This document shows positions 42,546 to 55,144 of a DNA stretch of 64,000 bases, one piece after another; positions within the stretch are counted from its first letter, which is position 1, and each line of letters starts with the position of its first letter. A program made the position numbers and the translations under genes. This DNA comes from Gigaspora rosea (lineage: Eukaryota > Glomeromycota > Glomeromycetes > Diversisporales > Gigasporaceae). The stretch covers positions 35,218 through 99,217 of the forward strand of contig QKWP01000203.1 of the NCBI GenBank assembly GCA_003550325.1, read 5' to 3'. The notes beneath the pieces were generated by a model. The model searched no databases, was not told where the DNA came from, and saw only the letters and a list, made by a program, of their open reading frames with translations.

Positions 42546-42800
42546 CATATTTTTCCAAAATAAGCTACCACCGAAAATAAGCTACCCCCCTGATTTTTTC
42601 AAAAATCTCAAAAAATCTATTAGTAGTTAATATATAAAAGTCTAAATTTTACTAAGTAAACCTCAAAAGTGTCATTAAATAAACTTGTTTAAGAATATCA
42701 AAATACATTTATAACAAAAATTTTATGTTTTTTGATCAATTTTTATTAGTACATTTTTTAATTTTTCAAAAAATTTAATAACAAAAATAAGTAATTTTAT
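42546..42800. mobile_element. MITE 'AATAAGCTACC' family, copy 4
   Basis: Begins TTCCAAAATAAGCTACCACC, then GAAAATAAGCTACCCCCCTGA. The body matches 3429-3625 (AAATTTTACTAAGTAAAC, TAAATAAACTTGTTTA). The right end is worn. Confidence 0.6.
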
Positions 42801-42894
42801 GTTTTTCATATAATTTTTGGTTCAAAAAAAAAAGGGCTATTAAAGCCAAATACCTTAATATGTTTTTTATTATTTAATTGAAAGTCTGCTATAA

Positions 42895-44115
42895 TCCGAG
42901 ATCGTATATAGTATAACATAACACAAATCATATATGAAAATTACTATAGTGTAAATATGGTGTGCAAACTAGTGATGCCACCAAAATTGATTTTTGAAAA
43001 AGGCCTATTTCATCTTCATTAGAGAAAATTAAAATTTTTTATAAGGAAGGACAAATAAAATTTATATAGATATGTTCTTTATAATTTTGTCTATTAAAAA
43101 AAAGTATCAAATAATTTTATCTTTCTAGCAAAATAGGTCAAAAACAATTTCGTCTTTAATTTTTAATTTCGGGTTTTAGAACCTGAAATAATTTCGTCCT
43201 CATGTATAGTGCATACATATAAAAATAATTTTTTTACTAAGTTAATAATATATGTCCACTAATTGAAAGTTGTAGAGCTTATCGAGATGCATCTAATAGT
43301 AGTTAGATTATTCACATTGGCCTAGTTGATAGTGAGATATTGTCAAAAAACTATTGGATGACTATATAAAATCTCTATATAAATAATGTTTGTTTATATA
43401 GAAATTTTATATAGTTATTCAATCATTTTTCAACAATACATTGCCATCCACTGGGCTGATTTGAATGATCTAACCACCATTGGATACATCTCAATGAGCT
43501 CTACAACTTTTAATTAGTAGGCATGTAATATTACATATCGGCTGATTTGATTTTTTGGGCCTTTTTTTGATAAACTATTACACAAAAATGTGCTCCTAAG
43601 TGACGTTGAAAAACTAACAAAATTACAACTAACAAAAGAGCTTTTTTGACGTCTTGACAAGTTAAAAAACCAATAAAACTTAATAAAAGAGCTATGCTAA
43701 GCTGTAGAAAGAAGTGCTTTTACCGTTTGTTGAAATATTCAAGTGTTTTAGAAGGGGAACAATGGGTTTATGATGGGTTGACAACTTCAAGGTTAAACTC
43801 GGAAGCAAATTTTTAAAAAACTAATCTTTTTAATACATATTTGGCTTATAATAAAATATATAAGCACTATAATTTTCTACGTATTTAATTATAAACACAA
43901 GGTTAGTTAAAAAGGCCGTTCTTATGAAAATTCGTACTGTAATAAATTTTAAGTACGAAATTTCTTTGATAATTCTCAATCATGATTGGTTGATTTTGGG
44001 TTGAAACAAATCGGCCGATATGAACTTAGTAAAAAATTATTTTTATATATATGCATGCCACATTCACACTATAGTGATTTTTATATATGATTTGCATTAT
44101 GTTATACTATGGATG
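42895..44115. mobile_element. Nested foldback element related to 8953-9570
   Basis: Outer ends ATATAGTATAACATAACACAAATCATATATGA-like and TCATATATAAAAATCAC..-like sequences are inverted (GATTTGCATTATGTTATACTAT at 44090-44111). The inner arms at 43225-43530 (TAATTGAAAGTTGTAGAGCT and AGCTCTACAACTTTTAATTA) match the foldback at 9130-9440. The repeat 42963-43210 is inserted in the left arm. Confidence 0.6.
42963..43210. repeat. Dispersed repeat, partner of 2013-2262
   Basis: Direct-orientation match over about 240 bp; see the partner entry. It is an insertion within the foldback element 42895-44115. Confidence 0.7.
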
Positions 44116-44454
44116 CATTTAATATTTAGGTGAGTATATAGTATAGGTAATCTCATATATTCTGGCACAGCTATATTACTATAGAAAGTAAAAAATTTTT
44201 ATATAGATAATCTCTGATTAACTAGTGGACTATTAACTAATTAAAATTAAAGTAAGGATTAGGTAGAAGTTAGATTTAGGAATATCTTATAAGTAAAATT
44301 GCCTTTCTATCATTTTTTATTAATGCTTCGAGACAGGTTTAGAAGAACCCTGAATAATTTATACAAGGTAATATTTAAGCATTATAGTAAAAATTTTTTT
44401 GGTTAGCACTTTTGTTTTGGTACATATAAGCTATATTTCAAATATTAGATTAAA

Positions 44455-44950
44455 CTTTTAAGGGTAGAGGGTATTTCGATCATTTTTCATATGATATTGG
44501 TGGCAAATTGAGATTTACATAGATAAAGAATTTATACCATTAATAGAAATTTTTAAAGCCACAATTAATTTTTGCTAAAATTTTGTGGCTTGTAGATTAA
44601 AACCTCTTGTTTATTATAGTTAAAATTTAGGGGTTGTATTATTTTAAGAAAACGTGCTTACATATATCACAAAGTCTTTTTGGGTTACCCTAATTTTTTT
44701 GTGTAGTACAAAATTCCTAATTCTGATTGGCTGATTTACATATAAAATTTGTAATACACTATCTTTAAACGATCATATCTTGTTAAATACTTATCTGATT
44801 TTAATAATTTTACTAGTATTGGAATCAGAAAAACCTAGCTAATAATTATATTTAAAAATTTATAAATGTTATATTTAATAAAAACCTTTTTTAAAAAATT
44901 TGCCATTGAGTTTATATGTAATTTCAAAATAGTACCCTCTACCCTTAACT
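44455..44950. mobile_element. MITE with TTAAGGGTAGAGGGTA termini
   Basis: TTTTAAGGGTAGAGGGTATT and AGTACCCTCTACCCTTAACT form a 16-bp perfect inverted pair around a 0.5-kb non-coding body. Confidence 0.7.
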
Positions 44951-45327
44951 GCTTTTAACTTTTTTTGAAATATAACATTTCTAAATAAAAAACCAATTTA
45001 TATTCTCTAAAAAAAAAACAAACTTACATTCTTTAAAAAAAAAAAAAAAACAGCATAGCGAACATTTGATTTGATTGGCTTGAAGATCACTAGATTATAC
45101 GACATAAAAAATTTTTAAAATGATCTTTACTATAAAAAACCATATTATTAATTAGCAATTTATGGTTTCATATAATAAAGTTTTTTTAAAACATATTATG
45201 ATATTCTTTAACTCTTTATGCATCTTTTATAAAAAAAGATCAGTATAGATCAAATATCCTAAAAACTTTTCTTAATAAAGAAAATAACTTAAATCAGAAG
45301 ATAAAAAATCATTAGCAGAAGCATTTT

Positions 45328-46464
45328 GCAAACATTTTACTAACTTTTTGGAATCTTAAAAACAATGAACTTGAATCAAATAGTGGAAAAGCATGAGCAA
45401 AACACTTCTGAAATTAAACTTAATACAATTTATTTAGCTAAAAAACAGTTTTTAGGACAAGTTGTTAAGGAATAAATTGTTAAGATATAACTTTAAATCT
45501 GAAGTCTAGTTTTCTTAGATAAAGCTTTTTAGCAAGTACAATTTATAAAATCGATTTAAAGTTTTGAACTTATACCAGTACTTTTTTTATACTTGTAGTA
45601 AAAAAATAAGATACTTAAGTTCTTGGAGTTATACATTTCTGTCTGGTTCATGCTAATATACTAAGTAATACTATAATCAAATTTATTTATTTGCATTTAT
45701 TTAATAGATATAAGGATTATTTAGATTATACATCATATAGTACTACATATAGTGTCCTAGGTGTTGTATGGAGACGATACTATGAATAATATCAAGAAAA
45801 AATAAAACCTTGATCATATATATTTTATATAATTAAAGTCTCATTTTTCTTTAACTTTACTCATATAAAGAGTGGAGCCGTTCCAAGCCCTTTAAGGCAA
45901 ACATTTTACTAACTTTTTGGAATCTTAAAAACAATGAACTTGGATCAAATAGTGGAAAAGCATGAGCAAAACACTTCTAAAATTAAACTTAATACAATTT
46001 ATTTCGCTAAAAAACAGTTTTTAGAACAAGTTGTTAAAGAATAAGTTGTTAAAATATAACTTTAAATCTGAAGTCTAGTTTTCTTAGATAAAGCTTTTTA
46101 ACAAGTACAATTTATAAGATCGATTAAAGTTTTGAACTTATACTTTTTTTATACTTGTAGTGAAAAATAAGATACTCAAGTTCTTGGAGTTATACATTTC
46201 TGTCTGGTTTATACTAATATACTAAGTAATACTATAATGCTTTATCAAATTTATTTATTCGCATTTATTTAATAGATATAAGAATTATTTAGATTATATA
46301 TTGTATAGTACTACATATAGTGTCTTAGGTGTTGTATGGAGACAATACTATAAATAATGTCAAGAAAAAATAAAACCTTGATTATATATATTTTATATAA
46401 TTAAAGTTTCATTTTTCTTTAAATTTACTCATATAAAGGGCAGAGCCATTCCAAGCTTTTTAAG
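45328..46464. repeat. Tandem duplication, period 569 bp
   Basis: Units 45328-45896 and 45897-46464 align end to end with a few per cent differences, mostly transitions and one deletion. Each carries a 36-codon ATG frame (45365-45475 and 45934-46044: 'MNL(N/D)QIVEKHEQNTS', 'AKKQFL(G/E)QVVKE'). All four differences between the two frames change the residue, so there is no sign of coding constraint. Confidence 0.85.
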
Positions 46465-46465
46465 G

Positions 46466-46937
46466 CTCCCGACGCTTCATAATGAAAAAGCAAAAAATTT
46501 TTGCATAAAACTAATAGTGAAGAGAGTAGGTAAGACCCCCAAAGAACTCTAATACAACTCAGATGATTCTAAAAAGAAATTTTTTTTGCATAGAAATTCA
46601 TTAAACATTGCATTTTTATATAGTAAATTTTCAAATTTTGCTCTATTTTATATATCTATTTAGCTAAAATACTACTAAAATTATACAAACTCAGATTTAA
46701 GTTGTATCAGAGTTCTTCGGAGTCTTGAGTAAGTTGATCATATAACAGGTTTGAGTTAAATATAACATATTAATTGATTAATATTGGAAAATATTAGAAG
46801 CTATAATTAAAAAAGAATACTTTTACTATATATAGCACTGTAATATTTGAATTTGTAAAAAATTATATACTTTAATTGACTTCATTAATTAATTCTGTAA
46901 TTTAAAAAATATATATTAATAAATATATATCCTACTA
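46466..46937. other. AT-rich interval, no gene seen
   Basis: No supported frame or repeat; it would be 3' flank of the minus-strand exons that end at 46938. Confidence 0.4.
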
Positions 46938-47338
46938 TTATAAAATGATACTCCCGTCACGAGTGTCATCTACATTTTTACCAATCATTTTGCATGTGTG
47001 AAAATGAGATAGTATAAATGGACAATGATCGCATATCATGAGAAATTCACAATGATGAGTATATCTAATACGAGTCAATGCTCTATCCAGTTTTGGTAGT
47101 GCTAAACCAAATTTGACGAGTATGACTAAATCCTATACTACAACGAAAACAGGATTTAAGTATAAAAAATTTAGAATCATGATCCAGGTACATAATTGTC
47201 AAAGTCTATATGTAATTATTGCGACATTTTGATTACGGATCTACAACCAATTTCATATATATCTGATATCTAAACGATATACGAATAGATAATAAAAGCG
47301 ACAACTCTTAGTAATTCCAAATAATCTCGCAAAGTAAG
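46938..47338 (-). CDS. Multi-exon membrane-protein gene (3' exons), unknown
   Basis: The exon 47276-47338 (acceptor CAG after CCTTTTTGTAGA, donor GTTTAG) reads 'LTLRDYLELLRVVAFIIYSY' plus I, and joins in phase 0 to exon 46938-47132 (acceptor TTCGTTGTAGTATAG). That exon gives 'DLVILVKFGLALPKLDRALT', 'RIRYTHHCEFLMICDHCPFI', 'HTCKMIGKNVDDTRDGSIIL' and TAA at 46938-46940. Together they form a hydrophobic segment followed by a Cys/His-rich stretch (HHC...C..C...H.H.C). The first ATG of the last exon is internal, so simple ORF calling misses it. A GTAAGTG donor near 47444 marks a probable exon further upstream. Family not recognised. Confidence 0.5.
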
Positions 47339-47344
47339 CTGTCT

Positions 47345-48040
47345 ACAAAAAGGTAAACAAGACCTAAAGTTATAGCTTTGTATTATATACTTTTAGATCA
47401 AAGAAAGTAATTTTAACCGATTTTTTTATAGTGTTCACTTACCGGAAGTCAAGAATAAAAAGGTTATTATATTTAAACTTTATCTTTTTTATCGATTTAA
47501 ATATTCAGCATATTTGAAATAAGCTATTTAGCTTCATGAAAATGCTATTCGAGTTCGTTGAGATTCACTTTATTTGTTAATTATTTCAATAATTATTTGT
47601 AAGCATTATTTAATCAAAGTATTTGGGATAAGTTGTTTAGATTATAAAAACTTATAGGCATAAATATTTATACTTAGAGTGAAGGTATTCTCATGCATTT
47701 CGTTTAATAGGCTGGAAGAAGAAATTTAGTCAAAAATCGAATAACTAATCAAGGATACTTCGGTGAATAAAATAGAGAAGTGCAAAGATCATTTTTTATT
47801 AGATTTATTGCTATTATTCCTCTTATACTTTGACCACCCTTACATCCATATTTTATTCTTTATTTTTTAGTTTATCTTAGGGCATTCTCAAGCGCATCCA
47901 TTAATGGACCCGACAATGAATCTGATTCTATAATTTGTCTGTTACTAATTAGACTTATTATCGAATTCATTGAGAAAAGCACTTGAAGAACACTTTTAAT
48001 CACTGTGTTTGTCGAATTTATTGAGAGAAGTGCTTGAGAA
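47345..48040. other. Presumed upstream introns/exons, unresolved
   Basis: The minus-strand GTAAGTG donor at about 47444-47450 follows a short open stretch ('FKYNNLFILDF'). The remaining sequence to 48040 has no confident exon. Confidence 0.25.
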
Positions 48041-48049
48041 CAGAACGGG

Positions 48050-48275
48050 TGGTGTGCATTTCACCAACAATCACTTCACTGATAGCTTAGTTCATTGACA
48101 ATAACTTATCGGCATGTTCATTTCACACAATTATTTTACTAGCAGCTCATTTCACTGATAAAGTAATTCTGTTCGTTGTTGTTATATTAGAGTTAAGGTT
48201 AGTGTAATTTATACAAAATAATTGTCGGTGAAATAAGCTGTCAGTGAAATGAACTTATCAGTAAGTTCACTATTA
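48050..48275. mobile_element. MITE with TTCATTTCAC/GTGAAATGAA motifs
   Basis: TTCATTTCACACAATTATTT and AGCTCATTTCACTGATAA at the left are mirrored by AAATAATTGTCGGTGAAATAAGC and GTCAGTGAAATGAACTTATC at the right. A diverged copy lies at 56980-57100. Confidence 0.55.
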
Positions 48276-48279
48276 GGGA

Positions 48280-48860
48280 AAAGATAGAGCACGTTGGTGG
48301 AATGTGTAGTATTGAATACCGTTATGAAAAAAATTAGAGTTAGAGGATCTGAAATCTGCAGAGATGAAGTACATATTGGAACATATAATATAGATACTGT
48401 TATGAAAAAGGAATTGGAGTTGAAAAGAATGAATATAAGACATTCACTTATTATTAAAAATTTGCAGAAATTGTGCACGCTAGTGAAACATATATTTTTG
48501 GACTCTATTATAAAAAAGAAATTGAAGTTGAAAAGGATAAACTCAGAACTTCGCATATAAACAAAAATCAGAGATAGTGCACATTAGTGGAAATATAATT
48601 TTAAGTGGAATTAGAGTTGAAAACGATAAATGAAGGCTTTACATATTACAGTATTATCAAAAATCTGTAAAGTTGAGCATGCTAGTGGGATATGTAATGT
48701 TGGGTTACGTTATGAAAATAGAATTAGAATGGAAATGAAATATAATGCATTCATTTATTATCGTTCGATAGATGCTATTATGAAATACCTTAAGGTTTTG
48801 GTTATGTTCGTTGTAAAATATGACGTGTTTGGTTTAAAAGATTTGAAATATATATAATGT
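48280..48860 (+). pseudogene. Second Sel1-repeat remnant, heavily decayed
   Basis: Four to five Sel1-like units can still be traced at about 108-bp spacing by 'VEHIGGMCSIEYRYEKN'-like and 'ASGICNVGLRYENRIRM' readings, and by GTTGAAAAG(G/A)AT followed by CATTCA(T/C)TTATTAT. No frame stays open for more than two units. Same family as 5050-6338 but more degraded. Confidence 0.65.
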
Positions 48861-48939
48861 ATAATTTTTGCGCAATAATAAATAAAATAAATTAAAATTG
48901 TAAGATAAATCTATATATAAAAATTAAGAATTACTACAC

Positions 48940-49925
48940 TTAACCGGGGGAATCCCCTCCTCGGTTGCACAGATCATGACCTATATATATACGTATCCTT
49001 TTTGTTTTTGTTTTTTTTTACATCTGATCCAATTTTTTTTTTATAGTTGTCGCTTTAGTGCCTTTTCTCTTTTTCCTCTTTTGGTGTCTTTGTTTTGGTA
49101 TTTCGTTTTCGCTAGTACTATGTCTTGGAGTCACCGTCGTCATTTCCTTTTGTATGTCGGTGTCATCGTATATTGGTACCATTAGTGCATTAGTGAAATC
49201 ATCGTATGTTGGTGCTTTTGTTCGTATACTGGTGTCGTCGTATGTTGGTGCCATTTGTGGGGTCGTCGTATGTTGATGCTTCCTTCGTATGATGGTGCGT
49301 CGTATAGTCGGTGTCGCCGTTATTTTTGCATTGTTATTTTGGTGTTACTGCTGATATCGTTTATGGGCTTTACTTTTTTTCTTTTTGTTTGCATCATTTC
49401 GTTTATTTCGCTTATTTTATTTCTTACTAACTGCTAATTGTTTCCTTTTGTGGTTACCGCTTCGTTTTCTTAGGTTGGTGTCCTCGTCGTTCGTTTGTGA
49501 CATTGCTGGTTTTGTCGTTTGTTTGCATCATCTCATTTATTTCACGTTTACTAACTACTGTTTGTTTGCTTTTATCATTACCGTTTCATTCTCTCTAGGT
49601 TGATGTCTTTGTCATTGCTAGTTTCGTCATTAATTCATCTTTTAGTGGTTGCTTCAGTGTTGTCATCACTGGAATCTCATCACTTTGGTAATTTAGATAG
49701 GATTAGGGCCCATTAGTACGTATTCATTGTTAAAGTTAGGTTAGGGTTAGTGGATGGATTGAAGCTAGGGCAAAGTTAATGGTTAGGGTAATGGTTAGAA
49801 TAGGATTAGTAGATTAGCAATTAGAGTAATAATTAGAATAGAATTAGTAGATTAGCAGTTAGGGCAATAGTTAGCAGTTAGGGCAATGGCTAGCAGTAAG
49901 GTATGATATGTGTATGGTTTGGTTA
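48940..49925. repeat. Degenerate minisatellite and GTTAG-rich block
   Basis: Variants of TCGTATGTTGGTGC recur between 49145 and 49275, giving antisense 'APTYDD' readings. 49690-49910 is made of GGTTAGGGTTAG / AGATTAGCAGTTAGGGCAAT units. All overlapping small frames (48976-49603) are repeat shadows. The layout resembles 22140-22800. Confidence 0.6.
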
Positions 49926-51955
49926 TTATAGCGAAATGTTTGTAATGTTGTTTCAAATATTCAATGCAATAAATAAATAAATATTATTCTTGCTCGGATT
50001 TCCTTATCAAACATAATGAACTTTATTAAATATTATGAAGATACATGATGGGAGTAGTGCTTCACTTCATTACTTTTATCTTTTGTTATTGCATACTGTG
50101 CTCATAACAATTTTATATTCACGTAGATACTCATGTGACGAAGCGTAAATGAAGATTGAAAGTATGGACCACACTATGGTGTGGTGCATTCTACTTTAAA
50201 AAAAGTAGTAAGTTCGAGCCCACACTATAGTGCAGTGCATTCAACTAACTACACATGACAATGAGCAAGGTACAAAGTGCAATGAATGAGGGAAGGGAGG
50301 TGGGCCTAACACAAAGGAGCCAGATTGTAATCGGGTAGCAAAGAGAACAAGTGAACAAGACAAGTGAAGTAAGAAAGTACTGAGATTCACTGTTTACTCC
50401 CACATGATATAATAAAATATATTATTTGCATGGATTAAAAATTCTATATTTACCACAGCTTACCACAACAAGTAGCCTTGAAATGTACCCAGTACATGCA
50501 TATCTATAATTTCTATCGTATACAATCACATGCATATCTATTATCTTTTCGTATAAGCCTCGTGATAATAACCCTGGCATGACTTCGTCAATGGGCTAAA
50601 ATTTATGGATCGTAATAAATAATATCAAAATCAATCTTGCAATATCGTTGGTTGATATGCAGATTGTGTAACAGGGAAATTTCCCCCGGGTTAAAAAATA
50701 AATTAAATTTTGAGTTTTTAATTTATTAGTCAATACGTACCGTATATAGTTCTATTACTTAGTCGACCTAATAGGTTGCAATAAATTATAACTCTAATTT
50801 CTAAATTTTAAGCACAAATTTGAGCAGGCCCAATCCCAGCCTGACCTAGCCCACTACGGACCCTATTAACAACATACTACATATTGCTGGTATGACAAGT
50901 TCTTAATAGAATTATTTATAATAATTTATAATAGAATTCATAATAATTTCGATGAAAACTAACTTTAATCACATACTATATGTTACTGAAATAGGTAGCG
51001 GAGTTTGTGACAAAATTTTTAATAATAATATAGTTTGAATCACGAAAGGGGCCCAGCGGCACCCCACAGACACTTGTATATTATAAAATTATATATTTAA
51101 ACCTCTTTCCGCTGATTTCCATTTTATTGTGTTTTTACTCATACCCTTTTTTCAGCAGCTTAAATAAGAAAAATACACAGTTATACTGTACACGAACGTT
51201 TTCCAACTACTATCACTCCTTACAAACTAGTTACCCACTCCTACTTAGTCTAAAATTTGCTAAATTTTTAAGTTTGCACTAGTAGCTTTGTCTTCGGCAA
51301 AGAAACTAGTTAGCTAAATAATTTTACTCAAACCTCTCTCCGCAAGTACACTTTTATTATACAACTACACAATTATACTATACTCTATCATTAGAGTTAC
51401 AACCATATACACAATAACACCTTACACTCAACACAACCCAAATACTGGACATCTTTACACTTCTACAAAATACTACAAAAAAATTTACTCAAAAGTGAGC
51501 GTTCTAGCTTACCCCTATCAAACCAAACAATTATATCATCGTTTACAAAAATAGAATGATCTACATACTAATACAACAACAACATACGTTATCTAATCGA
51601 CCCACAACAAACCAACAAAACGATCTACAATACCAACACAACAAACAACACACGTTACCAAATCGACCCTCAAAACACCTAATAAAACCACGTGACTAAT
51701 CTGACCATTCGCCATCCATCTCAACTATACACCGAAACTTCCATACATCCTGTTACTACATTTCACACTCTTTACTCTAAATTCTCATCCAACTTACCTA
51801 CGATCATTAAACTACACAACCTATATATTCTTTCTAACTTACCTACAAATACCAAAACATCCCAATTTAAACTATTCTTTCTCTCTGTGCTTTCTTTCGA
51901 TAAAATAGTATAAAATAGCCCTTCGTAATATAGACATAGAAAGTTTCACAGCATA
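49926..51955. other. Unclassified region, no supported gene
   Basis: A possible pol III-like motif (AAGTTCGAGCCC at about 50207) sits beside inverted CACACTAT(A/G)GTG words, so an unrecognised SINE is possible. 51540-51700 holds a degenerate ACAACAACATACGTTA(T/C)C repeat. The 73-codon frame 51692-51913 is CT-rich with no domain. Confidence 0.35.
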
Positions 51956-51959
51956 AGCT

Positions 51960-52190
51960 TGGTCTTTGATTCTCTTTAGCTAAAGGCAGACAATAGGTCT
52001 GCCTTAATATCATTTACTTTTTTTTATAGCCTAAGTGGCAGCAATTGCTGCTCTTAGCTAAGTATGGATCATAGGTACAGTAGCCTAAGTCTCAGTTTAG
52101 TAAACAACATATACTATGTATAGTATCAAATTATATTAATAATAATAAATAAACTGCGACAAGATCTCGCTTACAAAAAAAAAAAATAAA
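51960..52190 (+). mobile_element. Probable retroelement 3' end
   Basis: A moderately GC-rich segment ends AATAAACTGCGACAAGATCTCGCTTAC followed by an A-rich tail. Form and ending resemble the CTCACCTTAAC(A)n ends at 41677 and 35732, but no target duplication was identified. Confidence 0.4.
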
Positions 52191-52583
52191 AAAAAATAAA
52201 ATTATATATTTATTTAAATAAGTTATAATTAAATATTTATTAAAAAAAATAGAATTTGTAAAAAATTAATTTAATTTAAAAAAAATTAAATTTCTTTCTT
52301 ATAAACTTCAGTTATAAATGGTATTGTATCGAAGAATTGCTTTTTAATTTATTATCATAATAAGCTCTGAGTTATTTTTGTGAATCAGAATTTATATATT
52401 TCTCATTCAATTCAATAAATCATTTAGGAGTTCTAGGTACAAACACTGATTGTGATCTTTTGCAATTCTTTATACAAGTTTTGTATTAAATTTATAACCA
52501 TCAGAAAGGTTTTTGCCTATTCATCATTCTACTATTATAATACTAGACCCATAAATCTGCTTGTGTAAATTGCCATTTTTCTA

Positions 52584-52752
52584 GGGGCATGCCATTTATT
52601 ATGTAATTTTTACTATGGATATATAATCAGAGGTAGTGATCACGTCTATATATTATATTAATCAATTAGAATTAGATAAAATGATCACACTATACATGGG
52701 TAGAGGTGGCTACTAAGTAAAAAATATTATGTAATAAATGGCAAGCCCCTTA
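52584..52752. mobile_element. Intact AGGGGCATGCCATTTAT MITE, 169 bp
   Basis: Ends AGGGGCATGCCATTTATTAT and ATAATAAATGGCAAGCCCCT-like are inverted over about 25 bp. Interior TAGTGATCACGTCTATATAT and AATTAGATAAAATGATCACAC match the split copy at 23258-24995. Confidence 0.75.
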
Positions 52753-52907
52753 TAATATAACATATGGTGTAACTCTATGTATATGCAAATATTAATTAGT
52801 ATATGCCTCAAGAAAATTGGGATTATGGTAGGTATCTTGTTTGTCATGGTTATATTTTTCTTATGCTATAGTAGAAAGATCTGGCATAAGTTTAACTTTT
52901 TATTTTT

Positions 52908-53772
52908 ATTTTTTTTAAGTTAAAGTTCGCCGCTATGAGTAGGAGTCTTTTTATTCAAGTATGTGAACCTCGGCAACCTCTACAGGCTCCTAATATTTGT
53001 TACATAAATTAGAGTACAACTAGCCACACATACAACTTTTGGCTGTCTAATTTAAGTAGTCCGCCCGAAGGTTCTACACTAGCTGCTATATCTGCAACCC
53101 AACTAGGGAATTGCCTATTTAAACTATTTGGTCCAAGCTTTGCCTGTCAGTACCACTTGTATCACCAAGTTAGCTCTCTAGTGCATTAGCCAGTCAAGAA
53201 CAGCCCCGTATGCCAACAAATCCTCTCTTAGAACTAGTTTATCCTTACGGGAAACTTGGTAGAGCAGTACCTGTTCCACACAGGTATTACCTACACTTCA
53301 GTAACTTACACACTCACCGAGACAAGCAACTTGTGATCAAGAATACCCTGCAACTACTACCATTACCTCTTCTGCCCTTGTAAAGTTTGTTCCAACCCTA
53401 GTATCCACTATCACTTTTCTACCAGTTCTTCACCAATACCTCCCAGACTTTCAATCCAGTTGGTTTGAAAGAGTTGATCTACTTGGCATTAGGTGCTATT
53501 ATGGTTTTTCCCCCCCTGGTATCTATTTCCATAACATAGGTCCTTTTCCTCTGGTACACAATTCGGCAGCCAGGTTGGTAGACCTTGTCCCTAAAGTTGA
53601 CGTCCGATTCTTCAGCTCCGGTCCAATATTCTGGTTTTGGTAGCACCGTTAAAAATCTTTGATATTTCCTTACTTGGGTCTTGCCAAATAGGTTTCTGTT
53701 TCTCTAGTTCCTTGAATTTATCTGTGTCATGAGGCACAACTTCGCTTAAAAGCTCCTATTCGAGATAGTTAG
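52908..53772 (-). mobile_element. 5'-truncated SINE family A copy
   Basis: The minus strand matches 7035-8030: CGAATAGGAGC, GCGAAGTTGTGCCTC, GGTAGTACCAAAAC-like, GGGTAGATCAACTC and CCACTTAAATTAGACA, ending in an A-run (T-run at 52905-52920 on the plus strand). The tRNA head is missing. It has one copy of the 3' block that is duplicated at 7681-7920. Confidence 0.75.
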
Positions 53773-54164
53773 AGGGCTTCCAGAAATCAGCTGATTTTAG
53801 GGAGGTGGGTGGGTCGACTGAAGTATCAGGTATAATTCCGGTCAAAATTTTATAATTCTAGCCAAAGTTACAAAATTATTTTTGACCAAAATTATAGATT
53901 TATTAACAATATCAATATTTAATAATTAATAACTTTTAATTTACTGGATCAAATTTAAAGATTTAACTACCAAAATGATCTTTTCAATAAGAGGATTCTA
54001 GAAAGCCAAAAAATTATTAAAATCTAATCACTGAATCCTAAGATCAGAATAGATATATGTTACTACATTAGCAAAAAAAAATATGCGTAAACCTCTGCAA
54101 GTTTTTACATGAGCGTAAATTTGCAAAATTCTTACGATTAGTTCAGAGTAATACGTAGAGGTAA

Positions 54165-55115
54165 TAAGAGAAGTGCAGAAAATCACGTAATTTTTTAGGG
54201 TGGGGTCCCCAAATATCATGTCCTATATATATATATAGTATAAATAACTAATCATATTGAAGAAAATTGATATTTAGTTAATCGCAGATAGTTGCTACAT
54301 AGTAAAGACTAAATTTTACTAAACAAATCGAAAAAATATTAATTAAGTAAACTTATTCAGCAGATCAAAATACATTTACCACAAAATTTTCTTAAGTATT
54401 GAAGAACTTTTTATTATTTAACTTTTAACTTTTACGTTCATCAAATATATTTTTTTAAAAAATTTTAATTTTTTCGTCGAACGTAAAAATCAAAAGTCAA
54501 TTAATAAAAAATTCTCTAATACTTATAAAAATTTTGTGGTAAATGTATTTTGATCTGCTGAATAAGTTTACTTAATTAATTTTTTTTGATTTGCTTAGTA
54601 AAATTTAGACTTTACTATATAGCGACTTTTGTTAATTGTAGTGTAGCTTATTTTTATATCAAAGACGTTTTTGAGTTTTTTTAAATTTGATTGGTCAATA
54701 GTCCTATCACTAGGGGGGAGGGGGGTCAGGACCATTTTACTTATTTGCGCGGGTAACACAATCCAAAAAAAGAAAATCAGATTTTGTAAATAAACTAAGT
54801 GCGTGAAATAAAATTTAGGGTTAGGGTTTTAACGTTGGAGGCTATAAGGTTAGAGTGATGTTTAATATAAGTAAAATTTCATTCCCGTCATTTTTAATTA
54901 GTGCACCAAGATCAATTTAAACATTATTTTTTGCATATTTTCGCTTTTTCTTCTTTTACGCGTGTTTGAATTCTTCGTTGGGCTGATCCGAATAGTCAAA
55001 ATTTGCTCTCTCCGATTGGCTATTTCCTCTTCTGGAGCTTGTATTACCTGCGCAAATAAGTGAATACGGGACAGGACCTATATAAACCCTAATTACATGA
55101 TTACTGCACTTCTCT
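54165..55115. mobile_element. MITE family 'AATTACATGATTAGGG', copy 2, with nested MITE
   Basis: Inverted relative of 34850-35870: GAGAAGTGCAGAAAATCACG and ATCATGTCCTATATAT at the left, CCTATATAAACCCTAATTACATG near 55080 at the right. It is interrupted by the MITE at 54735-55068. Confidence 0.65.
54735..55068. mobile_element. MITE with ACTTATTTGC termini, copy 2
   Basis: TTACTTATTTGCGCGGGTAAC and TTACCTGCGCAAATAAGTGA form the inverted ends. The body matches 27935-28228 nearly throughout. Confidence 0.75.
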
Positions 55116-55144
55116 AATTACGTAAGTTTATGCTATAGTACATC

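Noticed and set aside
45365..46044. Duplicated 36-codon ORFs as a small gene pair
   Set aside because: All four differences between the copies change the amino acid, so nothing suggests purifying selection.
50160..50240. tRNA gene or SINE head with AAGTTCGAGCCC
   Set aside because: B-box-like only; no convincing A box, cloverleaf, poly(A) end or target duplication found.
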